From assembly GCF_003054245.1 (NCBI RefSeq), contig NZ_QBKR01000004.1, forward strand, positions 151,768 to 215,767: 64,000 nucleotides of DNA. Reading direction: 5' to 3'. Of this stretch, positions 32,012 through 40,684 are shown piece by piece. Origin of the DNA: Melghirimyces profundicolus (lineage in GTDB: Bacteria > Bacillota > Bacilli > Thermoactinomycetales > DSM-45169). The notes under the pieces are model-generated. The model was not told the origin of the DNA, did not search any database, and saw only the letters and a program-made list of their open reading frames with translations. Made by a program: the position numbers and the translations under genes. Each line of letters starts with the position of its first letter. The first letter of the stretch is position 1.

Positions 32012-33118
32012 ATGTTTCGAGGCAAGATCTTTTCCCTGATGATGGCATGGATATTGGCGCTCACCTTGGCTCCCGTAAGCGTGATCGCCGGCGATTCGGT
32101 GAACACCCCTGACAGCGAACCTGCGGCAAGCGACCCCACTGCCAATACGGATGTAACCACCCTCGATCCAAAGACGGACAATGGCAACGAATTCACAGAC
32201 AAAAAAGATGGGGAAGTCCCATCCGGGAGATCGAGTGAACCCGAACAAAAAAAACCGACCACACAACCGACTGAAGAAACCCTGAACATCCGTCACCAGC
32301 GGATTGCGGACAACGGATCCCTTGTTTTCCACGCCAGCCTTCCCAACGCCGAGAAGGCCAGCGGCAAATGGGCTTTCGTCTTCGACGGCAGAGAAAAAAT
32401 CCGCACCAACGACAGAACCTCCGCCCGGGCCAAATATTTCAGCCTCCCCGAAGGTTATGAAGCCGGCAAGGAATATGAAGTAAAGGTACGGTACGAAGGA
32501 ATCGCGGATGGTGAACCCGCTGTTGCAAAAGCAACTTACAAGTTCAAACTCACACTTCTCGAATGGGGGGCCGTCTGCACGGAAAAAGGGATTAAATTCA
32601 ACACCAAACTGGATGGAGCCGAAAAAGTCCGGGGGAACTGGACATTTCTCATCCTCGGCGAAGACGTCAAAGTCACGGACAACACGGGCAAAGTCTCCGG
32701 TGCGGAACAACAACACACCGTAACCCAACAAAAACTGACAGAGGAAGGGGTTTCCCCCGGTGAATATGAAGTTCACGTGGATTTCCAAGGTATTGCCGAC
32801 GGGGCCAAGACCCATCTGTTCGGACTGGATTCCCTGTATCTCGATGAGGACGCACCCTGCCTTCAGCAAAACCGTCCACCGGGGAATGGAAACCATGGAG
32901 ATGGAGACGGCGATGACACAAACCCTGACAATGGAGAAACCCCCGATGACGGCAAAACGGAACAGCCGGACTCCAAAGACGGGACCGACAGCAAAGTGGA
33001 TCACGGTGGAAACCTTCCCGACACTTCCGGCAATGAACTGACGATCATGCTGATTGGCGGCGGGATCGCCCTCGCGGGCCTGATTCTCTTTCTGATTCGG
33101 AAACGATTCCCTTCTTAA
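32012..33118 (+). CDS. cell-wall anchored surface protein with LPDTS sorting signal
   Basis: 368 residues. A signal peptide (FSLMMAWILALTLAPVSVIAG) is followed by a Thr/Pro/Asp-rich stretch and two tandem domains of about 90 residues that resemble each other (GIADGEPAVAKATYKFKL in the first, GIADGAKTHLFGL in the second; SGKWAFVFDGRE against RGNWTFLILGED). A repetitive Gly/Asp/Asn linker leads to LPDTSGNEL, a hydrophobic helix and the charged tail RKRFPS. LPDTS is the type of signal used by class D sortase in B. subtilis (YhcR). No sortase gene is in the window. AAAAAGGAGG precedes the ATG. The binding target is unknown. Confidence 0.85.
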   Translation: MFRGKIFSLMMAWILALTLAPVSVIAGDSVNTPDSEPAASDPTANTDVTTLDPKTDNGNEFTDKKDGEVPSGRSSEPEQKKPTTQPTEETLNIRHQRIADNGSLVFHASLPNAEKASGKWAFVFDGREKIRTNDRTSARAKYFSLPEGYEAGKEYEVKVRYEGIADGEPAVAKATYKFKLTLLEWGAVCTEKGIKFNTKLDGAEKVRGNWTFLILGEDVKVTDNTGKVSGAEQQHTVTQQKLTEEGVSPGEYEVHVDFQGIADGAKTHLFGLDSLYLDEDAPCLQQNRPPGNGNHGDGDGDDTNPDNGETPDDGKTEQPDSKDGTDSKVDHGGNLPDTSGNELTIMLIGGGIALAGLILFLIRKRFPS

Positions 33119-33130
33119 CCGAAAGGGACC

Positions 33131-33157
33131 AAAAGCACCCTGTGACAGGGTGCTTTT
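33131..33157 (+). terminator. terminator of the surface protein gene
   Basis: AAAAGCACCCTG (33131-33142) and CAGGGTGCTTTT (33146-33157) form a 12-bp stem; the T's lie in the stem end. It may also act on the opposite strand. Confidence 0.7.
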
Positions 33158-33869
33158 ACGTTTCTCCTCCACCTTCCAGCATCGAATCCATCCCCCCGAC
33201 GATGGTCCCGGTTTCCCCGCCTTCGCAAAGAGTCCTCATGGCCCCTTTGCAGTCGAAGTCAAAGATATGGACCGGCATACGGTGATCCCGCGCCAGCAGA
33301 AAGGCGGTTTGGTCCATCACCTTCAGGTCGCGTGCGATCACGTCCCGATAGTTGAGGGTACGGTAGCGACGTGCACCGGGGGCGCGGTTCGGATCCCGGT
33401 CATAGACCCCGTCCACCCCCTGTTTGGCGGCCAGGATGGCATCGCATCCCATCTCCAGGGCCCGCTGCACCGCCGGATAATCCGTGGTGACGTAAGGTTG
33501 GCCGTTTCCCCCGGCGAAGATGACCAGATAACCTTTCTCCAGGTGCTTCATCGCCCGCAGCCGGATGTAGGGCTCCGCCACCGCATTGATGGGAATCGAA
33601 GTCATTACCCGCACCTCCCGGCCCGTCTTGCTCTTAACACTCCCCGCAACATCAGACTGTTGATCCCCGTTCCCAGCGTCCCGATGTTGTCCGCCTCCAC
33701 CCGGTCGATCCCCCAGATGTCCGCCAGCCTGCCCCGGAAGATGTTGCCGCCCCCGATCACGACGGAGACCTGGACCCCCATCTCCGTGAGGGAGATGATT
33801 TCCTCCGCGATGTGGTCGAGACAGTCCACGCTGAAGGGGGCTTCCCCTTCCGTCCCGGCGATACCGCAT
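33156..33869 (-). pseudogene. uridylate-kinase-like gene with two frameshifts
   Basis: A GAAAGGGGAGAGG site and ATG 33869 open MRYRR as PyrH does, but the next recognisable sequence, GTEGEAPFSVDCLDHIAEEI, is in another frame and follows directly: about eleven codons holding the phosphate-binding K-L-S-G-E-A motif have been deleted out of frame. The second frame continues VIGGGNIFRGR and ADNIGTLGTGINSLMLRG, then near 33640 the frame shifts back to the first and runs GREVRVMTSIPINAVAEPYI to VDGVYDRDPNRAP and GTIVGGMD. UMP kinase is essential, so a working copy must exist elsewhere; this is a decayed paralogue. Confidence 0.8.
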
Positions 33870-33904
33870 TTTCCTCTCCCCTTTCCCAAAGAGAAAGGCA
33901 AAGG

Positions 33905-33985
33905 CTTCACGCCTTTGCCTTCAAGATAAAAAAGGGAATGCGATGAAATTCATCGTCCGGTTCTCCATATTCCTCATCGGCATTC
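33905..33985 (-). promoter_or_regulatory. leader with two consecutive hairpins upstream of the pyrH-like pseudogene
   Basis: On the minus strand an imperfect long stem (AAGGGAATGC-GATGA arms, about 33927-33985) is followed by a T run, then a second hairpin GGCAAAGGC/GCCTTTGCC (about 33896-33918) just before the ribosome binding site. Both lie between the promoter at 34010-34038 and the coding start, which suggests an attenuation-type leader. I recognise no known riboswitch. Confidence 0.5.
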
Positions 33986-34009
33986 CCTTCCGTGTATCAA
34001 ATCCTCTGT

Positions 34010-34038
34010 ATTATATTCGGCCGATCTTCAAAGGTCAA
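34010..34038 (-). promoter_or_regulatory. SigA promoter of the pyrH-like gene
   Basis: Minus-strand TTGACC (34033-34038) and TATAAT (34010-34015) with a 17-base spacer. The promoter is intact although the gene is not. Confidence 0.8.
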
Positions 34039-34046
34039 ACTTCCTC

Positions 34047-34076
34047 TTCGTCCACCGGAACCCGCTGTGATATAAT
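34047..34076 (+). promoter_or_regulatory. extended -10 promoter of bipA
   Basis: TGA-TATAAT (34068-34076) is an extended -10 element; TTCGTC at 34047-34052 is a weak -35. A small GC hairpin with T run at 34111-34137 follows in the leader. Confidence 0.7.
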
Positions 34077-34171
34077 AAATGAGCTGAGAGAGACGATTTC
34101 GTGAAGAATCCTCGGCCTTTGCGCCGGGTGATTTTTTGTGCAAAGGAGGCAGCGCATCCGCGCGCACCTGA

Positions 34172-36001
34172 ATGAAAGCTGATCACATCCGCAACATCGC
34201 CATCATCGCCCACGTGGACCACGGAAAAACCACCCTGGTGGACGCCATGCTGAAACAGAGCCGGATCTTCCGGGAAAACCAGCAGGTGGAAGAACGGGTG
34301 TTGGACTCCAATGATCTGGAGCGGGAACGCGGGATCACGATCCTGTCCAAAAACACCGCCGTTACCTACCAGGGAGTCAAGATCAACATTGTCGACACCC
34401 CCGGCCATGCCGACTTCGGCGGTGAGGTGGAACGGGTGATGAATATGGTGGACGGTGTTCTCCTGTTGGTGGACTCCGTCGAAGGGCCGATGCCCCAGAC
34501 CAAGTTTGTCCTTCGCCACGCCCTGGAACGGGGTCATAAAGCAATCGTCGTTGTCAACAAGATCGACCGGCCCAATGCCCGCCCCGACTGCGTGGTGAAT
34601 ACCACCTTCGACCTCTTCGTCGATTTGGGAGCTTCGGAAGAGCAGGCCGATTTTTCGGTCCTCTACACCAACGCCCTGACCGGGGAAGCCGGCACCGAGC
34701 CGGATCAAATGACCGACAGCCTGGAACCTTTGTTTCAGCGGATACTTAAGGACCTTCCCCCTCCCCGGGTGAACCCCGACGGACCGCTGCAGCTCCAGGC
34801 CACCCTGATGGGTTACGACGATTACAAAGGAAAGATTGTGATCGGACGTCTGAACAGCGGTTCCATCGGGAAAAACGATCACGTCCTCCGGATCGACCGG
34901 GACGGAAACCGGCACCCCCTCAAGGTGGCCCAGGTGTTTGTCCATGAAGGGTTGAAACGGATCGAAACGGAGCGGGCCGAGGCCGGGGACATCATCGCCC
35001 TGACGGGGCTGGGCGATGTGGGCATCGGGGATACGATCACCGATCCCGACCGTCCCCGGCCGCTGCCCCCGATCAAAGTGGAAGAGCCCACCCTCAGGGT
35101 CACCTTCGGGGTGAACACCAGTCCCTTCGCCGGGCGGGAAGGGGAATTCGTCACCTCCCGGAAACTGCGGGAACGCCTCTACATCGAATCGGAGCGGGAC
35201 GTCGCCCTGAATGTGGAAGACACCGACTCCCCCGACACCTTCCTGGTGGCGGGACGGGGGGAACTCCACCTCGGCATCCTGATCGAAAACATGCGCCGCG
35301 AAGGGTATGAATTCGAGGTCAGCAAGCCGGAAGTGATTCTGAAGAAGATCGACGACAAGTGGCACGAGCCGGTGGAGATCGTCGAAGTGGAAGTGAGCGG
35401 GGAACACCAGGGGGCGGTTGTGGAACTGCTGGGCAAACGGAAAGGTCAGATGACGGACATGGAACTCCGGGACGACGGTTCCATCCATTACACCTACCGG
35501 GTTCCCACCCGGGGCCTGATCGGCTTCCGCCAGCAGTTTTTGACCGCCACCCGGGGCGAAGGCCTGATGAACACCCTCTTCGGAGGCTATGAACCTCACT
35601 CCGGCGACATCCCGACACGGGACCACGGATCCCTTGTCGCCTGGGAGCCCGGGGAGACCACCACCTACGGCCTCCACGCTGCACAGGAACGGGGGACGCT
35701 CTTCATCGGCCCCAACACCGAGGTCTACGAAGGCATGGTCGTCGGTCAGCACATTCGGGACAACGACCTGGATGTCAACGTCTGCAAAAAGAAACAGCTG
35801 ACCAACTTCCGCGCCGCCGGTTCCGACGACGCCCTGCGCCTGGAGCCACCGAAAAACCTCTCCCTGGACGACGCCCTGGAATACCTCTCCGATGACGAAC
35901 TCCTGGAAGTCACGCCGAAAGACTTCCGCATCCGCAAACGGATTCTTGCCAAAAACCAACGCCGCCGCTACCAGAAACAGGGCGGCAGAGTGGAGAAATA
36001 A
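34172..36001 (+). CDS. typA: ribosome-associated GTPase BipA/TypA
   Basis: 609 residues of a translational GTPase needed for ribosome assembly and growth under stress or cold. G1 is [10 protein letters not shown] (residues 13-22), then RGITI, DTPGH, NKID and the BipA C-terminal domain (EYCEVTP-like [17 protein letters not shown]). Length is normal. ATG 34172 is the first possible start after an in-frame TGA, but the only good site, AAAGGAGG, is some 21 bases upstream. A 14-codon GTG-led frame starts at the T run and overlaps this ATG, so coupled initiation is conceivable. Ends at a strong terminator. Confidence 0.93.
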   Translation: MKADHIRNIAIIAHVDHGKTTLVDAMLKQSRIFRENQQVEERVLDSNDLERERGITILSKNTAVTYQGVKINIVDTPGHADFGGEVERVMNMVDGVLLLVDSVEGPMPQTKFVLRHALERGHKAIVVVNKIDRPNARPDCVVNTTFDLFVDLGASEEQADFSVLYTNALTGEAGTEPDQMTDSLEPLFQRILKDLPPPRVNPDGPLQLQATLMGYDDYKGKIVIGRLNSGSIGKNDHVLRIDRDGNRHPLKVAQVFVHEGLKRIETERAEAGDIIALTGLGDVGIGDTITDPDRPRPLPPIKVEEPTLRVTFGVNTSPFAGREGEFVTSRKLRERLYIESERDVALNVEDTDSPDTFLVAGRGELHLGILIENMRREGYEFEVSKPEVILKKIDDKWHEPVEIVEVEVSGEHQGAVVELLGKRKGQMTDMELRDDGSIHYTYRVPTRGLIGFRQQFLTATRGEGLMNTLFGGYEPHSGDIPTRDHGSLVAWEPGETTTYGLHAAQERGTLFIGPNTEVYEGMVVGQHIRDNDLDVNVCKKKQLTNFRAAGSDDALRLEPPKNLSLDDALEYLSDDELLEVTPKDFRIRKRILAKNQRRRYQKQGGRVEK

Positions 36002-36003
36002 AG

Positions 36004-36035
36004 AGAATCCCCCCGCAGCATTGCGGGGGGATTCT
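36004..36035. terminator. terminator of bipA, shared with CAP gene
   Basis: 14-bp perfect stem (AGAATCCCCCCGCA with TGCGGGGGGATTCT) directly after the bipA stop and before the stop of the convergent CAP gene. Confidence 0.75.
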
Positions 36036-36044
36036 CGTATTTGT

Positions 36045-36884
36045 CTATTTCGCGATAAACTGCTGGGTCCAGTAGTGGCCGTAGGACCCGCCTTTGGCGT
36101 AGCCCACCCCGATGTGGGTGAACTGGGAGTTCAGGATGTTGGCACGGTGCCCGTCGCTGTCCATCCAGCCCTTCACCACGGCTTCCGGTGTCGGCTGACC
36201 GGCGGCGATGTTCTCCCCGGCGGCGGTGTATTGGATGCCAAATTGCTTCATCATCTCAAAGGGAGAACCGTAGGTGGGAGAGTTGTGGGAAAAATAGTGG
36301 TTGTCCCGCATGTCCTTTGACTTGACCCGGGCCACATCGGACAGCTCCGAATCCGCTTTCAGGGGAGAGAGTCCTTTTTTGGCCCGTTCTTGGTTCACGA
36401 GGTCCACCACTTCCTTTTCAAAAGCGGAGAGGGAATCGGAGGCGGTGGGCGGGGCCGGCTTGTCCGGTTCGGAAGCAGCCGCGGAAACAGTCGCCTCCGA
36501 CGGACCGTTTCCGGAATTTGGGGAGGGTTCTTTTTTGGCCGGCTCCTTCTCCGGTTCGGGCTTTTTCACCGTGACATCCGGCTCTTCTTTCTGTTTGGCC
36601 TGGTCTTTCTTATCGGACTCTTCTTTCTTTTGGTCGTCGGGTTTCTTTTTCTCTTTTTCATTCTCTTCATCGGACTGAGCGGTGAGATCCGCCGGTTGCT
36701 GTTTCTCCGGCCGGTCCGGTTGCGCCGCTTCTTCTCCGCCAAAAACAGGCAGTTTTTCCTGGGCGTACAAAACGCCGGCGGAGAGAAACAGAACCAATGC
36801 GGAGATACCCAGATAGAGAGGGAACCGCCGCTTCCTCCTGGTTTTTCTTGGCGGTAAGGATCCAGCATTTCGATGTGAATTCAA
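36045..36884 (-). CDS. membrane-anchored CAP-domain (SCP/YkwD) protein
   Basis: 279 residues. A basic stretch (PPRKTRRKRR) and one helix (YLGISALVLFLSAGVLY) anchor or export the protein. A 110-residue Lys/Glu/Pro/Asp-rich spacer follows. The C-terminal 120 residues are a CAP domain: VVDLVNQERAKKGLSPLK, DNHYFSHNSPTYGSPFEMM, AGENIAAGQPTPEAVV and DGHRANILNSQFTHIGVGYA. The Ser-His pair of the YkwD subfamily is present. Similar proteins occur on spores and cell surfaces of Bacillus; biochemical function is unknown. The start at 36884 is not preceded by a strong site; AGGAGGAACC lies slightly upstream. Confidence 0.85.
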   Translation of the reverse strand: MNSHRNAGSLPPRKTRRKRRFPLYLGISALVLFLSAGVLYAQEKLPVFGGEEAAQPDRPEKQQPADLTAQSDEENEKEKKKPDDQKKEESDKKDQAKQKEEPDVTVKKPEPEKEPAKKEPSPNSGNGPSEATVSAAASEPDKPAPPTASDSLSAFEKEVVDLVNQERAKKGLSPLKADSELSDVARVKSKDMRDNHYFSHNSPTYGSPFEMMKQFGIQYTAAGENIAAGQPTPEAVVKGWMDSDGHRANILNSQFTHIGVGYAKGGSYGHYWTQQFIAK

Positions 36885-37053
36885 GACAGGTTCCTCCTTC
36901 TGCCGCTTCGGTTCCTATCAAATGGAATCTTTGTCAACACTTTGTTCTCATGTAAAAAACGATGCCAACCGGATAGAGGTTTCGATAAAAGCGAGATTGG
37001 ATGGATCTTCCTCCTGATGCTGCGAAGGAAATGGATTCGAACCCAGGTGTTTA

Positions 37054-37110
37054 TTCCATCGTGGAACAGCCCCCCCGGGGTTCCTCTCGGGGGGCTGTTC
37101 CACGATGGAA
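37054..37110. repeat. perfect 22-bp inverted repeat
   Basis: Left arm 37054-37075 (TTCCATCGTGGAACAG plus six C) and right arm 37089-37110 are exact complements, with 13 bases between. It starts seven bases past the stop of the minus-strand gene at 37117. There is no T run on either side, so it may be an RNA-stabilising 3' hairpin rather than a simple terminator. Confidence 0.8.
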
Positions 37111-37116
37111 CGAAGG

Positions 37117-37710
37117 CTATCGCATCAGCAGCATATCGGACTCGTAGGATTCATAATCGTTCCACTGCAGGAAATCCACGACTTCGAACGCCAGGTTTTT
37201 TCCGGGGTTTTTGCGGGCGGACAGATCACTGTCGCCGGCGACGGCAGCCAAACGGTCGAAGAATTCCTTGGTCTCTTCGAACAGATCATCTTCAAAGTGC
37301 ATGGACTGGTTGCGGCCGTGTCGGATGATTTCTTTCAACGTGACGGCCTGCCCGTTTCCCCGGATCACTTTCCCCGTGGGCCACCGATCGAAGTTTCCGT
37401 GAACGATGGAAAGCCCCTGTTTGGCGATCTGCAGAAGGGCTCCGCTCAACACCTGGAGTGAGTTCACCTTGATCTCCCGTACCCACTCCAGTTGCTTCAG
37501 CTTCATCGCCAGGGAACCATTCTCTTCCTCAAAGTGTGCCGTTTCCTCGTTTCCGCCCGGAACGGAGACGGCATACCGGGCCTTCCACTCCTCTTTTATT
37601 TCATCATGTTCCTGTATCAACCGTATGGACTCCCGTTTTTGCTCCCACACCAGACTCACCAGATTTTCGGCGGCATAGCGGGTGTTCTCCAGATAGAAGC
37701 GAAGATCCAC
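37117..37710 (-). CDS. soluble protein of unknown function
   Basis: 197 residues, mostly helical, hydrophilic and without signal or membrane segment: LENTRYAAENLVSLVWEQKRESIRLIQEHDEIKEEW at the start, a central LQVLSGALLQIAKQGLSIVHG and a tail DFLQWNDYESYESDMLLMR. The segment KVIRGNGQAVTLKEIIRHGRNQ suggests a binding loop. I do not recognise a family. The start ATG 37710 is preceded by GAGGTGATGG. The gene stands alone between two strong hairpins. Confidence 0.65.
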   Translation of the reverse strand: MDLRFYLENTRYAAENLVSLVWEQKRESIRLIQEHDEIKEEWKARYAVSVPGGNEETAHFEEENGSLAMKLKQLEWVREIKVNSLQVLSGALLQIAKQGLSIVHGNFDRWPTGKVIRGNGQAVTLKEIIRHGRNQSMHFEDDLFEETKEFFDRLAAVAGDSDLSARKNPGKNLAFEVVDFLQWNDYESYESDMLLMR

Positions 37711-37782
37711 GGGCCATCACCTCGCATATGGTTTCTCTTCCATTTCGAGGAATCCATGACAGATTCCTTTCCAAAAATCAAA

Positions 37783-37805
37783 AAAACCGCCAGTCGGGCG
37801 GTTTT
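37783..37805. terminator. bidirectional terminator
   Basis: AAAACCGCC (37783-37791) with GGCGGTTTT (37797-37805), flanked by A and T runs; it overlaps the stop of the chromate transporter fragment. Confidence 0.75.
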
Positions 37806-38092
37806 TAAGCAAAGGATTGGATCAACGCCTCCCCCCCGGCGGCGGTCATCACCACCACCAGCCAGGGTGGGAGCTTCCATACCGTCAACAGGCCGAAGGC
37901 GGCCAGTGCCAGGCTGAAATCCTCCGGACCGCGGATCACTTCAGTGAAGACCGGATCGTACAGAGCGGCGAGGAGAATCCCCACCACCGCTGCATTGATC
38001 CCGGCGAAGGCGGCCCGGAAGGCCGGGCGATTACGAATGGCTTCCCAAAGGGAAGCGATCCCATCAAGACGTGTCCCGCCGAGCCGCTTCAC
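37805..38092 (-). pseudogene. chromate transporter (ChrA), C-terminal fragment
   Basis: About 85 residues matching the end of a CHR-family transporter: PAFRAAFAGINAAVVGILLAAL, YDPVFTEVI, FSLALAAFGLLTVWKLPPWLVVVMTA and GGEAL. A complete CHR domain is about 180 residues and a full protein about 390; everything upstream is lost. The 5' breakpoint at about 38070 coincides with an inverted repeat carrying a fragment of the dispersed repeat unit. A short product could start at ATG 38092 but no ribosome binding site is seen. Confidence 0.75.
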
Positions 38093-38114
38093 TCCCGGTC
38101 TCTTGGCGGGACAC
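38071..38114. repeat. remnant resembling the dispersed repeat interior
   Basis: GTGTCCCGCC (38071-38080) and GGCGGGACAC (38105-38114) form a perfect 10-bp inverted repeat around CCGCTTCACTCCCGGTCTC, which is nearly identical to part of the 53-bp unit. It marks the truncated 5' end of the chrA fragment. Confidence 0.5.
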
Positions 38115-38142
38115 TTCTTTCACGGGGATCCTCCGTGATTCG

Positions 38143-39159
38143 TTATTGCACCTCCGACACCTTCACCAGCTGCTTCCCGAGGTTCTCTCCTCTGAAGAGG
38201 CCGAGGAAGGCTTGCGGGGCGTTTTCAAGGCCTTCCACGATGTTTTCCCGGTACCGGATCTTGCCCTGGGATACCCATTCGGCCAGGTGGGAAAGGCCTT
38301 CCTTGAAGCGATCCTGGTAGTCGGAGACAATAAAGCCTTTCATCAGAGCACTGTTGATGAGCAGCGTCGTCTGAATCCGGGGGCCGATATCGGGTTTCTC
38401 CAGATTGTAGAGACTGATCTGGCCGCAGAGGACGATGCGGGCATATTGGTTGATCCGGGACAGGACCCGATCGGAGATCTCGCCGCCCACATTGTCAAAG
38501 TAGACGTCCACACCGTCGGGGCAGGCATCTTTCAATGCCTCTTTGACGTCCTCGGCTTTGTAGTTGATCACGGCGTCGAAACCGAGCTCCTTCTGGAGAT
38601 AGCGGATCTTCTCCTCGGAGCCGGCAATCCCGACCACGCGGCAGCCTTTCAGCTTGGCGATCTGGCCGACGACGGTGCCGACGGCGCCGGCGGCACCGGA
38701 GACGACCACGGTCTCTCCTTCCCTGGGTCGCCCGATGTCGAGAAGGCCGAAGTAGGCGGTGAGACCGGGCATCCCCAAAACGCTCAAGGCAGTGGAGGGC
38801 GGGGCGAGGCGGGCGTCCACCTTGTTCAGCTCCGCCCCGTGAACGACGGAATAATCCTGCCATCCCATCATTCCCGTGACCAGCTCACCGGGTTGGAAGT
38901 CAGGGTGCCTGGACACCTCCACCTGCCCAACCACTCCGCCGGTCAGCACTTCGTTCAACCGGAAGGGCGGGATGTAGGACTTCATATCGTTCATCCGTCC
39001 CCGCATGTAGGGATCCACGGAAAGGTAGATCGTGCGGACCCGCACCTCCCCGTCTTTCGGTTCGGGGACCGTGGACTCCGTCAGGCGGAAGGTGCGGTCG
39101 TCCGGTAAACCCTTGGGGCGTTTCACAAACAGGATCTGTCGGTTGGTTTGATTACCCAT
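38143..39159 (-). CDS. NADP-dependent medium-chain oxidoreductase, CurA/YfmJ-like
   Basis: 338 residues of the MDR superfamily, zinc-free subgroup. The N-terminal GroES-like domain has YLSVDPYMRGRMND, a hallmark of leukotriene/curcumin reductase-like enzymes; VVSGAAGAVGTVVGQIAKLKG near residue 155 is the NADP Rossmann motif. INYKAEDVKEALKDACPDGVDVYFDNVGGE is equally typical. Members reduce the double bond of alpha,beta-unsaturated carbonyl compounds. Monocistronic on the minus strand; ATG 39159 follows GGAGGATTCC. Confidence 0.88.
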   Translation of the reverse strand: MGNQTNRQILFVKRPKGLPDDRTFRLTESTVPEPKDGEVRVRTIYLSVDPYMRGRMNDMKSYIPPFRLNEVLTGGVVGQVEVSRHPDFQPGELVTGMMGWQDYSVVHGAELNKVDARLAPPSTALSVLGMPGLTAYFGLLDIGRPREGETVVVSGAAGAVGTVVGQIAKLKGCRVVGIAGSEEKIRYLQKELGFDAVINYKAEDVKEALKDACPDGVDVYFDNVGGEISDRVLSRINQYARIVLCGQISLYNLEKPDIGPRIQTTLLINSALMKGFIVSDYQDRFKEGLSHLAEWVSQGKIRYRENIVEGLENAPQAFLGLFRGENLGKQLVKVSEVQ

Positions 39160-39232
39160 GGAATCCTCCGTTCGACCATTTATTTCGGTCGGAAATCATT
39201 GCATCCTTTTTGTCGTCCGTTTCAGTGTCCGC

Positions 39233-39811
39233 TTACAAACCGTTTTCGGAACTCACCTTGCTCATCCGATAGTCGCTCACCCGATACCCCATGGAAGCAT
39301 AAAGTTTCACCGCCGCCAGATTGTTGCTGGTAACAAAGACGTGCCGCGGGGCAACCCCCCGTTCCTGGAACCACCGTTCCCCCCTGGCCAGCATCTGCTT
39401 GGACAACCCCTTCCCCTGATAATCCCGGTGGAGGTAGATCCCGTTGATAAACCCTGCTCTTCGGAAGGTGAGATGATCTTTCCGGATCTCCAGGTAGAGA
39501 AATCCGATCGGTTCATCGGAGTCGCAGATAAACACGAGCAACAGGGCATCGGGATTGTCCAACCGGTTCCGCAATTCCCGGGCCAACTGTTCCCCCGCTT
39601 TCTCCCGTTTCAGCACTTCCTCCCAGTAACCGGCATCAAACGCTTCCCCCGTCACTTCCGACCAATAACGGTAATGATCCATCATCAGGTCAAGGTAAAA
39701 CGCCACCACTGCCTCCTCGTCCGTTTCCGGACGGTAGGAACGGGCTTTCAGCTCCTTCAACCCCAAACTCCGCCGCTCCCGTCCGACCTTTTCACTCCAC
39801 ATCCCTGTCAC
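39233..39811 (-). CDS. GNAT-family acetyltransferase
   Basis: 192 residues. An N-terminal extension of about 80 residues precedes the GNAT core: LLVFICDSDEPIGFLYLEI, then INGIYLHRDYQGKGLSKQML with the QGKGL acetyl-CoA loop, and NNLAAVKLYASMGYRVSDYRM as motif B. Substrate unknown. The start is GTG 39811 with AAGGAG upstream; ATG 39802 is the alternative. The gene is not clearly part of an operon. Confidence 0.82.
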   Translation of the reverse strand: MTGMWSEKVGRERRSLGLKELKARSYRPETDEEAVVAFYLDLMMDHYRYWSEVTGEAFDAGYWEEVLKREKAGEQLARELRNRLDNPDALLLVFICDSDEPIGFLYLEIRKDHLTFRRAGFINGIYLHRDYQGKGLSKQMLARGERWFQERGVAPRHVFVTSNNLAAVKLYASMGYRVSDYRMSKVSSENGL

Positions 39812-40105
39812 CGAACTCCTTCCCCTATTATTTCAAACAACATTTGGCAACCCTTTTGCCAGTGGTTGGGTATTTCCGTAAAAATCCTCGGGGGTCTGCA
39901 TGTGCGGACCTTCCTCAATGAATGGGCACGCATTCATTTGGATTGAAATCTGAGGGTGCACAGGAAACCCGACCCGGGGAGGAGATGAAAGAATCCGCCT
40001 TGCCGAACGTACTCGTGCCGCCAGCCGGAAACACACCCACCGGACGGAGCACGAGTTCCACAGCAAATACTTCGATATCCTGGGTTCAAAGTCCTCGGTC
40101 TATAC
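39812..40105. other. intergenic stretch without a recognised gene
   Basis: About 300 bases upstream of the acetyltransferase gene. Short frames only, no family resemblance; presumably contains its promoter on the minus strand. Confidence 0.4.
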
Positions 40106-40135
40106 AAAAAAAGCCGGTTGTCAACCGGCTTTTTT
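40106..40135. terminator. bidirectional terminator
   Basis: AAAAAAAGCCGGTTG with CAACCGGCTTTTTT, a nearly closed stem with A and T runs; on the minus strand it ends the membrane protein gene at 40159. Confidence 0.8.
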
Positions 40136-40158
40136 CTCATACGGACTCCACTTCCCTT

Positions 40159-40578
40159 TCAGGCGGCCAGTTTATTCCGAACCGACCGGTTGAGTTCAAT
40201 CCGGTTCCACCACATCCCCCCGAAAAAAAACGCAGAGGGAACCATCAAGGCGAATAACCGCCAGTCCAGTCCCCCCATCCAGGAACCTCCCCATGCAGAC
40301 AGGCCGACACAGACCCCCATCGCTGTCAGGGGATAAAAACCGGGTTCCTCCTGCCGCAATCTCCAGAGAAGGATGAACAAAAGAGGGGCTGCCACCGTGA
40401 AGTACAACAGTCCGCCGATCCCGAGAGTTCCCGATGCCAGATACGCGGCGAGGAGCATCCACAGTGCGGGGTTGCCGGGTTCTATGACAGCGGAAATGTA
40501 CAGTGCACAGAGGACAAACTGAACGGCGATTCCGGCTCCGAAAGAGGTGACCGAAATCGTCAACACCGATTTGACCAT
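40159..40578 (-). CDS. small integral membrane protein, unknown function
   Basis: 139 residues with about four hydrophobic helices (SVTSFGAGIAVQFVLCALYIS, LWMLLAAYLASGTLGIGGLLYF, LLFILLWRL, FALMVPSAFFFGGMWW). No family is recognised. AAAAGAGGG lies upstream of ATG 40578. It stands 106 bases downstream of menC in the same direction and may be a late gene of that transcript. Confidence 0.6.
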   Translation of the reverse strand: MVKSVLTISVTSFGAGIAVQFVLCALYISAVIEPGNPALWMLLAAYLASGTLGIGGLLYFTVAAPLLFILLWRLRQEEPGFYPLTAMGVCVGLSAWGGSWMGGLDWRLFALMVPSAFFFGGMWWNRIELNRSVRNKLAA

Positions 40579-40684
40579 GCTTGACCCTCTTTTCCATTTC
40601 TTTTTCTATCTTTTACTTCCATTCTACCCTTTTTCGGAATATTTGGATAGAACGGAAGAAGAAAAGTCCGGGAGAACCGGACCT

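Noticed and set aside
34028..35959. 643-residue minus-strand open frame
   Set aside because: Antisense shadow of bipA; composition is typical of reverse-frame translation.
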